From contig CAJTHM010000024.1 in assembly GCA_910576125.1 (NCBI GenBank), positions 1 through 64,000 of the forward strand: DNA of 64,000 bases, written 5' to 3'. Under the pieces are notes generated by a model. The model was given only the letters and a program-made list of their open reading frames with translations. It had not been told where the DNA came from and made no database searches. Made by a program: the position numbers and the translations under genes. The stretch is from Lachnospiraceae bacterium (GTDB lineage: Bacteria; Bacillota; Clostridia; Lachnospirales; Lachnospiraceae). Below, piece after piece: positions 50,408-59,953 of the stretch (position 1 is its first letter; each line of letters starts with the position of its first letter).

Positions 50408-51337
50408 ATGAAAAAATTGACATCATTTCTATTGACAGCTGTATTGGTATTTGCTTGTGCAGGCTGTGGGGCTGAGGGTGGTTCCGGCAGCGATGCGGAT
50501 ACCAGTTCCGATGCTGTGGAAAGCTCTGAGAGTGTAGCGGATGAGCAGTCCGATGCCGAGGAGAGCTCTGAGGAAGAATCTGATGCTGAGGAAAGTTCTG
50601 AGGAGGACGCAGATGCGCAATCTGAAGCAGAAAGCGGTTCTGAGGGAGGGACGGAAGCAAAGTCTGAGGGCGTCATGACCTATGCGGAATATGATGCTGC
50701 CGCTCTCGAGTCCGAAGTCGTAATCGAGACTTATGTGCAGGCAAAGCAGTCCTGGTGGGAGGACAAGGCCACCGTTTATACCCAGGACAAGGACGGCGCT
50801 TATTTCGTGTACAATATGGTCTGCTCTGAGGAGGATTATGCGAAACTGACCCCTGGAACCAAGATTAAGGTAACCGGCTACAAGACCGAGTGGTCCGGAG
50901 AAGTGGAAATTGCTGAGGGAGCTACTTTTGAAATCGAGGAAGGAAATTACATAGCGCCTGCTGAAGATGTCACTTCTCTTCTGGGAACCGATGACCTCAT
51001 CAAGCATCAGAACAAGTTCGTCACATTCAAAGGCATGACCGTAGAGGCCTGCAAGGATGAAGATGGTAATAATATCAAGGATGCAGACGGCAATGACGTA
51101 GCGTTCCTGTACAACTGGGACGGTTCCGGCCAGGAGGGCGACGACCTGTACTTCAATGTCTCCCTGAACGGAGAAACATATACCTTTACCGTAGAGTCCT
51201 ATCTGTGCGACAGCAGCACTGATGTCTACAAGGCAGTGCAGGGACTTAAGATTGGGGACAAGATCGACATGGAAGGTTTCCTGTACTGGTACGAAGGTGT
51301 CAACCCCCACATCACTTCTGTGACAGCAGCAAATTAA
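50408..51337 (+). CDS. Lipoprotein with acidic Ser-rich stalk and OB-like domain
   Basis: 309 residues, ATG 50408 with GAGGAGGATAATC upstream. Signal peptide with lipobox ending in FACAGC (about 16-21). Residues 22-85 are almost only Asp, Glu, Ser and Ala (for example SDAEESSEEESDAEESSEED), a disordered stalk, followed by a beta-rich region in which VTGYKTEWSGEVEIAEGATF and KFVTFKGMTVEACKDEDGN look like nucleic-acid or sugar binding OB-type strands; Asp/Asn-rich loops (DEDGNNIKDADGND) may bind calcium. The ligand is unknown. Own promoter and terminator. Confidence 0.7.
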   Translation: MKKLTSFLLTAVLVFACAGCGAEGGSGSDADTSSDAVESSESVADEQSDAEESSEEESDAEESSEEDADAQSEAESGSEGGTEAKSEGVMTYAEYDAAALESEVVIETYVQAKQSWWEDKATVYTQDKDGAYFVYNMVCSEEDYAKLTPGTKIKVTGYKTEWSGEVEIAEGATFEIEEGNYIAPAEDVTSLLGTDDLIKHQNKFVTFKGMTVEACKDEDGNNIKDADGNDVAFLYNWDGSGQEGDDLYFNVSLNGETYTFTVESYLCDSSTDVYKAVQGLKIGDKIDMEGFLYWYEGVNPHITSVTAAN

Positions 51338-51342
51338 GCGGC

Positions 51343-51382
51343 ACAGCCAGTCCGTGATTCTTTCCGGATTGGCTGTTTTTTT
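51343..51382 (+). terminator. Terminator of the lipoprotein gene
   Basis: ACAGCCAGTCCG (51343-51354) / CGGATTGGCTGT (51365-51376) with one G-T pair, 10-nt loop, followed by TTTTTTT (51376-51382). Confidence 0.9.
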
Positions 51383-51519
51383 GCATGAAAGATATATTTA
51401 AGGAAAATAAAAGCAAAAAATATTTTCGCAGAAGAGTCTGTATGAGCAGGAGACAGACAAGAGAGAATTCGTAGAAAACTGCAGAGCTGAAAATCAGAGC
51501 TGAAATCTTAAAATAGATG

Positions 51520-51548
51520 TTGACATTCCCCATGAATGTGCTTATACT
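51520..51548 (+). promoter_or_regulatory. Promoter of the leader-peptide/ABC operon
   Basis: TTGACA (51520-51525), 17 bp, TATACT (51543-51548). The nearest following coding sequence is the 25-codon leader at 51594. Confidence 0.85.
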
Positions 51549-51593
51549 AGAAAATGGTCTGAAAATAAAATTTGAGGAAAGGAGGCAGCAGTC

Positions 51594-51671
51594 ATGAAGA
51601 CCAGGATAAGAAATACGCAGTTACAGGAAAACAGAATCAGAAAATTGCCTCCCGGGGATATAGTAGATTGA
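51594..51671 (+). CDS. 25-residue leader peptide
   Basis: ATG 51594 has an excellent ribosome binding site, GAAAGGAGGCAGC (51577-51589). The product starts MKTRIRNTQLQENRIRK and ends LPPGDIVD, rich in Arg, Asn and Gln with a Pro-Pro pair near the end. It lies between a strong promoter and a terminator hairpin that precedes an ABC transporter gene, the same order as bmrB before bmrCD in Bacillus subtilis, where translation of the leader decides whether the terminator forms. A stall at Pro-Pro or by a ribosome-targeting drug is inferred. Confidence 0.65.
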   Translation: MKTRIRNTQLQENRIRKLPPGDIVD

Positions 51672-51698
51672 GTTTATCAATGCACTATGTTTTATCAG

Positions 51699-51795
51699 CA
51701 GAACAGAACGCGTAGAGTAGACCATGATTCCTGCTATTTGCCGGCAGATATCATGGTCTTTTTGTATCTCTAAATTCAACGGGAGTTCTGTTCTG
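51699..51795 (+). terminator. Attenuator: terminator hairpin nested in a long-range stem
   Basis: AGACCATGAT (51719-51728) pairs with ATCATGGTCT (51750-51759) with an inner CTGC/GCAG stem, followed by TTTTT (51759-51763): a complete intrinsic terminator before the ABC gene. It is flanked by CAGAACAGAAC (51699-51709) and its exact reverse complement GTTCTGTTCTG (51785-51795), an 11-bp outer stem. The 5' outer arm is 27 nt after the leader stop. Confidence 0.75.
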
Positions 51796-51822
51796 TGCGG
51801 GGGCAGAAGTGGGAGGAGTGAA

Positions 51823-54180
51823 ATGAAGTTACCTAGAAGTTTTGTCAGCATTGCCGGAAAATACGGTATAAAGGAAGAAGAAATCATCTTTGCGGCGATG
51901 GCTGACTTTGATATGGAGTATCGTTTTGCGGATACTATCGTGGCGTTAAGTACGGGAAAGGAATCTTCCAGAAAAAAACTGCTGATTGCCGCCTATCCTT
52001 ACAGGGAAAAGACTGAAAAAGGCCGTTTTGTAGAATACCGCTTCGGCGGGTATGGCGGCTGGCAGATAAATGAGGACGCAGTCCATGCCGCGGAGCCAGC
52101 ACTGCAGATATATGATTTGGATCAGGTGGAAAAGATTGAGGTGCTGCGTCAGGTGGCCACAGGTGTGCTGATGGCTGAAATCGATGGCATAGAGCGCAAC
52201 CTCTGCCATTTCTCCAACACCAGGATGGGAACATTCCTCAAGGTATGCAGTATTTTCCAGAAAATGAAGAAGGGAGAGGAAATCTCTAAGGAAGATTTGG
52301 ACGTGGAGAAAGGAAAGGAATGCTGTCCCAAATGCGGCATGATTTATCCCGATCAGGAACGTAAGGTCTGCCCTAAATGCATGGATAAAAAGTCGATACT
52401 GTTCCGGGTGCTGTCCTATTTCAGGCCTTATAAGAAATATCTGGCAGTCATGATCGTGTGCTATCTGGGGACAGCGGCGCTGAATCTGGTGTGGCCGTAC
52501 TTAAGCGGAACCATCCTGTACGACAAAGTGCTGGCCCGGGACGAGGCGTTCCTTACCTTTCTGCACATACCGGCCGGACGCTTCGTCACGGCATTGACCA
52601 TGCTGGTCATCTCTATGGTTTTGACCAAGATAGTGATTCAGGGGCTGGGAATCCTGCAGGGCGTGCTTACCGCAAGGATTGCTCCGTCGGTGGTTGCTAC
52701 CTTAAAGAGCCAGGTCTTTTCCTCCATGGGGAGGCTGTCCATCAGCTTTTATTCCAAAAGGCAGACCGGCGGCCTGATGACCAGGGTTTCCGATGACGCG
52801 GAGGAGATTTCCAGTTTCTTTATAGACGGAATACCGTATTTTTTCATCAATGTAGGGACGATACTGGCCACCATCGTAATCATGTTCTGCCTGAATCCCC
52901 TGCTTGCCCTGGTGTCCGTCATCCTGATGCCGGTGCTGGTAGTCATCAGCTATCGGATGATGCCTCATCTGTGGCATTATTATGGGAAAAGGCATCGGGC
53001 CAACCGACGCCTTAAGGGCCAGATGAACGAGAACTTCACCGGGGCCCGTGTGGTAAAGGCCTTTGGACAGCAGGACCAGGAGATGAACCGTTTTGCAAAG
53101 AACAACGGCAAGGTGAGGACGGCGGAGATGGATCTGGCCCGCTATGACAATAAGTTTTTTGCGCTGTACTGTTCGGTGGAGGATACCATCAGTTTCCTGG
53201 TATGGGCGGTAGGCGGCGCCATGATTATCGGCGGCTCCAATACCGAACTGGGAATGCTGATTACCTTTTCCGGTTACGTGGGACAGCTTCAGGGCCCGCT
53301 GAATTTCTTTTCCCGCATTATCAGATGGTATACCGAATGTATGAATTCGGCACAGCGTATGTTTGAAATCATCGATGCGGTGCCGGAGGTGAAAGAAGTG
53401 CCGAATCCTCTGCGGCCGGAAGAGTTTAAGGGAGAGATAGAACTGCGGAATGTGACTTTCGGCTACGAGGCCCATAAGCCTATCCTGAAAGATATCAGTT
53501 TCCATGTGGATGCGGGAGAGGTATTCGGCATCGTGGGACGTTCCGGCGCCGGCAAATCCACGCTGGTGAACCTGATATCCAGACTCTATGACACCCAGGA
53601 GGGCGAAGTGCTGGTGGACGGAGTCAACGTAAAGGAGTTTGGATTTAAAGAGCTTCGCAAAAATGTGGCCATGGTTTCCCAGGAGACTTATATCTTCATG
53701 GGAACGGTAGCGGAAAATATCGCTTACGCCAGACCGGATGCCACAAGAGAGGAGATTATCCGGGCAGCGGTCCAGGCCAATGCCCATGATTTCATCTGCA
53801 AGATGCCGGAGGGATATGATACGCTCTTAGGCTCCTCCAGCCGCTCCCTGTCGGGCGGGGAGAAACAGCGGATTTCCATCGCAAGGGCCATACTGGCAGA
53901 TCCGAAGATTCTGATTCTGGACGAGGCCACATCCGCGGTGGATACGGAAACCGAGCTGGCTATCCAGAAGTCTCTGGAGAAACTGGAAAAGGGAAGGACG
54001 GTGCTGTCCATCGCCCACAGGCTCTCTACGCTGCGCAATGCCACGCACTTGATCGTGCTGGATGACGGCAGGCTTACAGAGTCGGGAACCCACGAGGAAC
54101 TGCTGGCGAAGAAAGGGACATTTTATAAACTGAGCGAATTGCAGACCAAGGCTCTGGCCATGCGGGGCATCGAAGTATGA
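51823..54180 (+). CDS. ABC exporter half-transporter with N-terminal sensor-like domain and zinc ribbon
   Basis: Start ATG 51823 after GGGAGGAGTGAA; 785 residues. Residues 1-165 form a soluble domain without known name; at about 167-192 there is a zinc ribbon (CCPKCGMIYPDQERKVCPKC). Then six transmembrane helices (about 205-490) and a nucleotide-binding domain with Walker A GRSGAGKST, signature LSGGE, Walker B ILILDEATSAVD. The catalytic glutamate is present. Partner of the 54987 gene, with the DUF1854 gene between them. Half-transporters of this kind form heterodimers. The substrate is not predictable. Confidence 0.88.
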   Translation: MKLPRSFVSIAGKYGIKEEEIIFAAMADFDMEYRFADTIVALSTGKESSRKKLLIAAYPYREKTEKGRFVEYRFGGYGGWQINEDAVHAAEPALQIYDLDQVEKIEVLRQVATGVLMAEIDGIERNLCHFSNTRMGTFLKVCSIFQKMKKGEEISKEDLDVEKGKECCPKCGMIYPDQERKVCPKCMDKKSILFRVLSYFRPYKKYLAVMIVCYLGTAALNLVWPYLSGTILYDKVLARDEAFLTFLHIPAGRFVTALTMLVISMVLTKIVIQGLGILQGVLTARIAPSVVATLKSQVFSSMGRLSISFYSKRQTGGLMTRVSDDAEEISSFFIDGIPYFFINVGTILATIVIMFCLNPLLALVSVILMPVLVVISYRMMPHLWHYYGKRHRANRRLKGQMNENFTGARVVKAFGQQDQEMNRFAKNNGKVRTAEMDLARYDNKFFALYCSVEDTISFLVWAVGGAMIIGGSNTELGMLITFSGYVGQLQGPLNFFSRIIRWYTECMNSAQRMFEIIDAVPEVKEVPNPLRPEEFKGEIELRNVTFGYEAHKPILKDISFHVDAGEVFGIVGRSGAGKSTLVNLISRLYDTQEGEVLVDGVNVKEFGFKELRKNVAMVSQETYIFMGTVAENIAYARPDATREEIIRAAVQANAHDFICKMPEGYDTLLGSSSRSLSGGEKQRISIARAILADPKILILDEATSAVDTETELAIQKSLEKLEKGRTVLSIAHRLSTLRNATHLIVLDDGRLTESGTHEELLAKKGTFYKLSELQTKALAMRGIEV

Positions 54181-54317
54181 GAATCTAAATGATTCTTCCA
54201 GACGCGTCTTTTGTGCTTTGCGTGTATTATCGGAGAGATTACAGGAAAGTTCCACCATCGTTATGAGGATATTGACACGAAGCCAAAGAGGCTTTGTTAC
54301 GGAAAGGGACAGACATT

Positions 54318-54968
54318 ATGGAAAGACAGGATAACAACAGACAGGATCTCCTGGATCTGCAGGAGTTTGACGAGGAGGCTCTGAAGAAGGAATCGGAGGA
54401 GCTTCTGGAGATGCGTTTCCTCACAAAGAAGAATGCGGAATTCTCCCGGACAGAAGGCGGATTCGTAGCGCTGAAGATAACGGGTGCGGGAGAGAAATGT
54501 ACTGCGGAAAATGAGCGTTCCGAAAAGGGAGAGCGTCCCGGAGAAGGGGAAGATTCCAGGAAATATGACCGGGTGGGCGTGTATCTGACATTCCCGCTGA
54601 CCAATCCCGAGGAGTTCATCTCCATCCGGGAGGCAGACGAGAAAGCGAAAGAAATCGGCATCATTGAGAAGCTTTCGGACCTTGAGAAAGACCAGCAGGA
54701 GATGCTGCGGGAGCAGATTAAGCTCCGCTACTTCCGGCCCGTCATCACCAAGGTGCTGGATGTAAAGGATGAGTACGGATATGCTTACTGGAATGTAGTC
54801 ACCAGTTTCGGCGCATGCCGTTTTACCACCCAGATGAGCGGCGACGCGGTGATTCATTTAAGCGATTCCAGGCTGCTGGTGACGGATATCGACGGGAACC
54901 GGTATGAGATTCCCGACTTCTATCAGCTGGGCGTCATGGAACGCAAGAAGCTGGATCTCTTTATTTAA
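54318..54968 (+). CDS. DUF1854 protein
   Basis: ATG 54318 after GGAAAGGGAC; 216 residues. Acidic N-terminus, a polar Glu/Arg/Gly-rich segment near 60-80 and the DUF1854 core (VGVYLTFPLTNPEEFISIRE, LRYFRPVITKVLDVKDEYGY, GDAVIHLSDSRLLVTDIDGN). DUF1854 genes stand beside ABC transporter pairs in diverse bacteria, in some cases annotated with cyanophycin metabolism; no cyanophycin enzyme is found here. A cytosolic adaptor of the transporter is inferred. Confidence 0.8.
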   Translation: MERQDNNRQDLLDLQEFDEEALKKESEELLEMRFLTKKNAEFSRTEGGFVALKITGAGEKCTAENERSEKGERPGEGEDSRKYDRVGVYLTFPLTNPEEFISIREADEKAKEIGIIEKLSDLEKDQQEMLREQIKLRYFRPVITKVLDVKDEYGYAYWNVVTSFGACRFTTQMSGDAVIHLSDSRLLVTDIDGNRYEIPDFYQLGVMERKKLDLFI

Positions 54969-54986
54969 AGAAAGGCATGAGAATTT

Positions 54987-57209
54987 ATGAAACTTTTGTA
55001 TTCGTTAACGGGGCCCCAGCGGGAGGCCCTGAAGTTAAGGCCGGGAGAAGAGCCTGTATACTGTGTGCCGGTGGATCTGGAATTCGATAACCGGAAGATG
55101 CAGCCCCGGGAGGCTTACGCCGGGAAAGTCTTTCTGGTGGTGACCGGGGAGCGCTTTCTGGTGCTGGAGGGGGACAGGGTATCGGCAGAATTTCTTCTGG
55201 CGGAATGTGAAAAAATCAAATGCGAGCATCAGGTTCACTGCGGCATCATCCTTGTGACGAAGAAAGACGGGCGGATAGTCTGTGCGGCGCGGTTCTCCAT
55301 GCGGCATATCGTCCGTGTGGCCTATGCGGCCAGGGGAGCCCAGGCAGTCATCGAGGCGCTGCGGACCGGGGAAGAGCCGGAAAAGGTGGTCAGCCTGGAG
55401 TATGAAAAATATTGTGACAAATGCGGAAGGGCGCTTCCCGGGACCAGTAAATGCCCTTACTGCGAGGGAAAAGCGGACATCCTGAAGAAATTTTTCGCGC
55501 TCTGCGGGGATTATGTGGGAAAGCTTTTGGTGATTTCCCTGCTGATGGTGCTGATTTCGGCCATGAATCTGGCGATACCTATGGTGCAGCGTGAATTTAT
55601 CGACGGTACACTGTCTATGGGAAATGGCAGCTGGAAAGACCTGTGGATTTTCATCGGCATTACCTTTGCCATGCTGATAGGCCGCATTTTACTGGATGTC
55701 TATCGATACTGGCAGTGCGTGTCCCTGGGGAGCGCATTGAGCATGAGCATGAGGCGCAAACTTTACTATAAGATACAGTCCCTGTCGCTTTCCTTTATCA
55801 ACAACAGAAAGCCGGGCGAACTGCTCAACCGCGTCTCCCGGGATACCAGACAGATTCGGGAATTTATGGAAGAGGTGTTCGGAGACATGTTCTCCACCTT
55901 GCTGACCATGGTGGTGTCTCTGATTGTGATGTTCATGATCAGCTGGAAGATGACTCTGCTTTCCACGGTCTTCATCTTCATCGTCTTCGCTGTGACAAGG
56001 GCCTTTTGGCATTATATCCACAATATATACCATAAGCAGTGGCTGAAGTCGGATGATTTGTCCAGCAGCCTGCAGGATATCATTTCGGGCATGCGCGTGG
56101 TGAAGTCCTTTGGAAAAGAAGAAAGAGAGGCTGCGCGCTTTCAGAAAAAAACGGTGGAGTATGCCGATATCAGCAGGCGGAATGAGACTTTCTGGGCAAT
56201 CTTTTTTCCGATTCTGACTTTCCTGCTGGGAGCCGGCTCCTATATAGCGGTATATTTCGGCGGCATCGATGTGCTGCACGGGGATATGAGCCTGGGTGAG
56301 CTGGTACAGTTCATCACTTACTGCGGCTATCTGTTCGGACCTTTGAGCTGGATGACCCATCTGCCCAGAATGGTCATGCAGATGATCACCAGCCTGAACC
56401 GGATTTATGACGTGCTGGACGAGGAACCTGTCATCGCCGACAAGGAGGACAGCAGGGAATTTCCCATTGAAGGTTCCTTTGATTTCCAGAGGGTGTCTTT
56501 CGGCTACCATACCTATGAGCCGGTGCTGGAGAACATCAGTTTCCGGGTAAAACCCGGGGAGATGATTGGGCTGGTGGGCGCTTCGGGAACGGGAAAATCC
56601 ACATTGATTAACCTGATCATGCGTCTATACGATGTGGATCAGGGGAGGATTATGTTAGACGGCATAGACCTGCGGGATATCAAGGCGGAGAGCCTGCATT
56701 CCCAGATTGGGGTGGTGCTGCAGGAGACATTCCTGTTTTCCGGGAGCATCCTGGCCAATATCCGCTTCGCCAGACAGGACGCTACCTTAGAGGAAGTCAT
56801 ACAGGCGGCGAAAGCGGCCAATGCCCATGACTTTATCTGCAAGACGCCGGACGGCTATAACACTTATGTAGGCGAGCACGGCTACAATCTGTCCGGCGGA
56901 GAGCGGCAGAGGATTGCCATCGCAAGAGCCATCCTGAACAATCCAAGGCTCCTGATTCTGGACGAGGCCACCTCGGCGCTGGACACGGAGAGCGAGTTCC
57001 TGATTCAGCAGGCGCTGGACCGGCTGGTGAAAGGACGGACTACATTTGCCATTGCGCACAGACTCTCTACTCTGCGGAATGCCGACAGACTTGTAGTAAT
57101 CGATAAGCATGGAATCGCTGAAATCGGCACACACAATGAGCTGCTGGAGAAGAAAGGAATTTATTATGGGCTGGTGACGGCGCAGCTGAAGATGGCGGAG
57201 GGGAAATAG
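54987..57209 (+). CDS. ABC exporter half-transporter with zinc ribbon (partner)
   Basis: 740 residues; ATG 54987 after AAAGAAAGGCATGAGAATTT. N-terminal soluble domain (about 1-140, KVFLVVTGERFLVLEGD and RIVCAARFSMRHIVRVAYAA suggest a PH-like fold), zinc ribbon CDKCGRALPGTSKCPYC (about 147-163), six transmembrane helices (about 180-480) and nucleotide-binding domain with Walker A GASGTGKST, signature LSGGERQ and Walker B LLILDEATSALD. Both ATP sites of the presumed heterodimer have the catalytic glutamate, unlike the degenerate site in BmrC-type half-transporters. Confidence 0.88.
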   Translation: MKLLYSLTGPQREALKLRPGEEPVYCVPVDLEFDNRKMQPREAYAGKVFLVVTGERFLVLEGDRVSAEFLLAECEKIKCEHQVHCGIILVTKKDGRIVCAARFSMRHIVRVAYAARGAQAVIEALRTGEEPEKVVSLEYEKYCDKCGRALPGTSKCPYCEGKADILKKFFALCGDYVGKLLVISLLMVLISAMNLAIPMVQREFIDGTLSMGNGSWKDLWIFIGITFAMLIGRILLDVYRYWQCVSLGSALSMSMRRKLYYKIQSLSLSFINNRKPGELLNRVSRDTRQIREFMEEVFGDMFSTLLTMVVSLIVMFMISWKMTLLSTVFIFIVFAVTRAFWHYIHNIYHKQWLKSDDLSSSLQDIISGMRVVKSFGKEEREAARFQKKTVEYADISRRNETFWAIFFPILTFLLGAGSYIAVYFGGIDVLHGDMSLGELVQFITYCGYLFGPLSWMTHLPRMVMQMITSLNRIYDVLDEEPVIADKEDSREFPIEGSFDFQRVSFGYHTYEPVLENISFRVKPGEMIGLVGASGTGKSTLINLIMRLYDVDQGRIMLDGIDLRDIKAESLHSQIGVVLQETFLFSGSILANIRFARQDATLEEVIQAAKAANAHDFICKTPDGYNTYVGEHGYNLSGGERQRIAIARAILNNPRLLILDEATSALDTESEFLIQQALDRLVKGRTTFAIAHRLSTLRNADRLVVIDKHGIAEIGTHNELLEKKGIYYGLVTAQLKMAEGK

Positions 57210-57313
57210 AACATGTCCACATACCGGAGATTGCAGCCGGAAAATGCCGGACAGGGAAGCGAAAGCTATTGCCGAATGGCAGACAGGAGAGCGAAAAAGA
57301 AAGGAGAATGGAA

Positions 57314-58381
57314 ATGCTTGATTTATCTACACTCTACCAGGTAAGCGATGTAAAGTCCCGCTCCATCAGCGCGGAGAACTTTACGGGAGAACCGGGAAAG
57401 GGCGGAATGTGCCCGCTGGAAAAAGGGGTTGCCAGCAGCGCGGCAAGAGATCTGGGAACGGGATGGAAAGTGAATCCCTATATCTTTATCGAACCGAAGA
57501 GCACCTTTGAAATCGCCAATATTGACGGCCCCGGAATCATCCGCCATATCTGGATGACGCCTCAGCACCGCTGGAGGGATACGATATTACGTATTTATTG
57601 GGACGGCCAGAAGAATCCGTCCGTGGAATGCCCTATCGGTGACTTCTTCTGCATGGGCTGGAACGAATATGCCCAGATTAATTCTCTGGCGGTCTGCGTC
57701 AATCCCGGGAGCGCTTTCAACTGTTACTGGCAGATGCCGTTTCGCTCCAATTGCCGCATGACCCTTGAGAACATTTCCGATATCAGACAGGTAATCTACT
57801 TCCAGATTGACTATACACTTGAGTCTCTCCCGGAGGAAATATCCTATTTCCACGCCCAGTTCCGCAGGGTGAACCCGCTCCCCTACAAGGAGGTCTACAC
57901 CATCGTGGACGGCATCGAAGGCAAGGGACAGTATGCGGGGACCTATCTGGCCTGGGGCGTGAACAACAATCAGTGGTGGGGAGAGGGGGAAATCAAGTTT
58001 TATATGGACGATGACACGGAATATCCCACCATCTGCGGCACGGGCACCGAAGATTATTTCTGCGGCTCCTATAATTTTGAAAATCCCGTCACCCATGACA
58101 GGTATCAGTCTTTCAGCACGCCTTACACCGGGCTGCAGGTAGTCTCGCCTAACCAACTCTACAGGAGCCAGTTCCGCTTTGGCATGTACCGCTTCCATAT
58201 CCCGGATCCTATCCATTTCGACACTAAGCTGAAAGTGACGATTCAGGCCCTCGGGTGGAGAAGTGAAGGACGTTATCTGCCGCTGCAGGACGACATCGCC
58301 TCCGTGGCGTACTGGTACCAGACGCTGCCTACCGTGAAATTCCCCGGGCTGCCGGACAGAGATTATCTGGAGGTCATCTGA
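57314..58381 (+). CDS. DUF2961/GH172-family protein
   Basis: The start ATG 57314 is chosen since AAGGAG ends 7 bases before it; ATG 57308 is too close. 355 residues. Family blocks EIANIDGPGIIRHIWMTPQH (here DGPGIIRHIWMT), LRIYWDGQKNPSVECPIGDF, CYWQMPFRSNCRMTLENIS, and GTGTEDYFCGSYNF with the conserved acidic pair. GH172 members act on difructose anhydrides or alpha-D-arabinofuranosides and work as trimers. No signal peptide, so the substrate is handled inside the cell. Confidence 0.85.
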   Translation: MLDLSTLYQVSDVKSRSISAENFTGEPGKGGMCPLEKGVASSAARDLGTGWKVNPYIFIEPKSTFEIANIDGPGIIRHIWMTPQHRWRDTILRIYWDGQKNPSVECPIGDFFCMGWNEYAQINSLAVCVNPGSAFNCYWQMPFRSNCRMTLENISDIRQVIYFQIDYTLESLPEEISYFHAQFRRVNPLPYKEVYTIVDGIEGKGQYAGTYLAWGVNNNQWWGEGEIKFYMDDDTEYPTICGTGTEDYFCGSYNFENPVTHDRYQSFSTPYTGLQVVSPNQLYRSQFRFGMYRFHIPDPIHFDTKLKVTIQALGWRSEGRYLPLQDDIASVAYWYQTLPTVKFPGLPDRDYLEVI

Positions 58382-58467
58382 TTTCGGGAAAAGGGACCTC
58401 TTCCCATCCGGCCGGTTCAATGGTATACTGAAATCACGAAAAACAACAGAAAGGAAATAATCAGGAT

Positions 58468-59913
58468 ATGACGGAAACAAAACATTCAGTAAAATCAAGC
58501 AGCTACCTGAGCGGGATAAAGCCGGTACTCGTCCGGCTGCGGGACAGGCTGCTGGAGGAATACCCATATGCGTCCATACTGGCTACGGATTCCCAGGCAA
58601 AGCAGTACTCTGTTTCCAAGACTGCCACCTCTGTCGGCATGATCGGCCGCTGGTCCGGCAGGGGATTCGTGGTGAAAGTCTATGACGGCTACGGCTACGG
58701 AGAATACTCTTTCAATGAGATTTCCGAAGACCGCATCGAGGAAATCGCGGCGAAAATACAGAATGAGCTCACGCCTATGTCGGACCATCTGCCCGAGGGC
58801 GTGAAGCGCAGCATCTATGCCATGCTGGAAGACGAACCTTTGGTATTCGCGGGCAGCACAGAATATGAAGTCGATCCGGCGGAATACGGCGATGAAAATA
58901 TCATCCGGGAACTGACCCGGATCAGCGAGACAGGAAGGGCCTACAGCGAGAAAATCCTGGACTGCGCCGCCTTTGTCAATTATCAGAAATACAGCAAGCT
59001 GTTCCTCTCCAGGAACCGTGACATGGAGCAGAACGTGCTCTGGGCGGCAGGAGGCTTCAGTGTCATGGCCTCCAGAGGCGAAGAAATCAAGGACAGCTAC
59101 AAGGGATTTTCCAACCTGGGCGGAATGGAACTTCTGGCGAAAATGCGTGAGGGCGTGTGCGATGTGGCGAAAGTGGCGTTGGAACTGCTGGAGAGCGAGC
59201 CCATCACGCCGGGCGAATACGACTGCATCTGTACGCCGGAGGCTACGGGCATGATCGTGCATGAAGCATTTGGCCATGGGGTAGAGATGGATATGTTCGT
59301 CAAGAAGAGGGCGCTGGCGGAACGGTTCGTGGGCAGACAGGTGGCGTCGAATCTGGTCACCATGCATGACGGCGCCAGCGCGGCAGAAGAAGTCGCCACC
59401 TATTTCTTTGACGATGAGGGCGTGCTGGCCAAAGACACTGTCGTCATCGACAAGGGTGTCTTAAAGGCAGGCATCAGCGACGCCCAGTCCGCCATGCATC
59501 TGGGCACGGTTCCCACCGGCAACGGCAGGCGGGAGAGCTATCAGCGCAAGGCCTATACCAGGATGACCAACACTTTCTTCGAGGGCGGTACGGACAAGCT
59601 GGAGGACATGATTGCCTCTATCTCCTATGGTTTCCTGCTGGAAGAGCCCTCCAGCGGCATGGAGGATCCGAAGAACTGGGGCATCCAGTGTATGGTCAGC
59701 ATCGCCAGGGAGATTCGGGACGGAAAGCTCACCGGGAAGATTTTCTCCCCTGTGGTCCTCACGGGTTATGTGCCGGATTTGCTGAAATCCATCAGCATGG
59801 TATCGGAGAAAGTGGAATTAGGCGGCGGAGGCATGTGCGGCAAGGGCTACAAGGAATGGGTGAAAGTGTCCGACGGCGGCCCTTATATCAAGGCCAGGAT
59901 ACGGCTCGGATAA
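58468..59913 (+). CDS. tldD: TldD-family metalloprotease subunit
   Basis: 481 residues; ATG 58468 after GAAAGGAAATAATCAGGAT. The zinc motif HEAFGH (HExxxH) is at residues 265-270, followed by the GHGVEMD block and the C-terminal segment ELGGGGMCGKGYKEWVKV-like (GGGGMCGKG and VKVSDGGPYI). TldD contains the catalytic site of the TldD/TldE protease, which cuts unfolded peptides such as microcin precursors and CcdA. Its partner is 40 bp downstream. Intact. Confidence 0.9.
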   Translation: MTETKHSVKSSSYLSGIKPVLVRLRDRLLEEYPYASILATDSQAKQYSVSKTATSVGMIGRWSGRGFVVKVYDGYGYGEYSFNEISEDRIEEIAAKIQNELTPMSDHLPEGVKRSIYAMLEDEPLVFAGSTEYEVDPAEYGDENIIRELTRISETGRAYSEKILDCAAFVNYQKYSKLFLSRNRDMEQNVLWAAGGFSVMASRGEEIKDSYKGFSNLGGMELLAKMREGVCDVAKVALELLESEPITPGEYDCICTPEATGMIVHEAFGHGVEMDMFVKKRALAERFVGRQVASNLVTMHDGASAAEEVATYFFDDEGVLAKDTVVIDKGVLKAGISDAQSAMHLGTVPTGNGRRESYQRKAYTRMTNTFFEGGTDKLEDMIASISYGFLLEEPSSGMEDPKNWGIQCMVSIAREIRDGKLTGKIFSPVVLTGYVPDLLKSISMVSEKVELGGGGMCGKGYKEWVKVSDGGPYIKARIRLG

Positions 59914-59953
59914 GCGTTCTTCCCATAAAATGAAATTGAAACAGGAGACAGAT

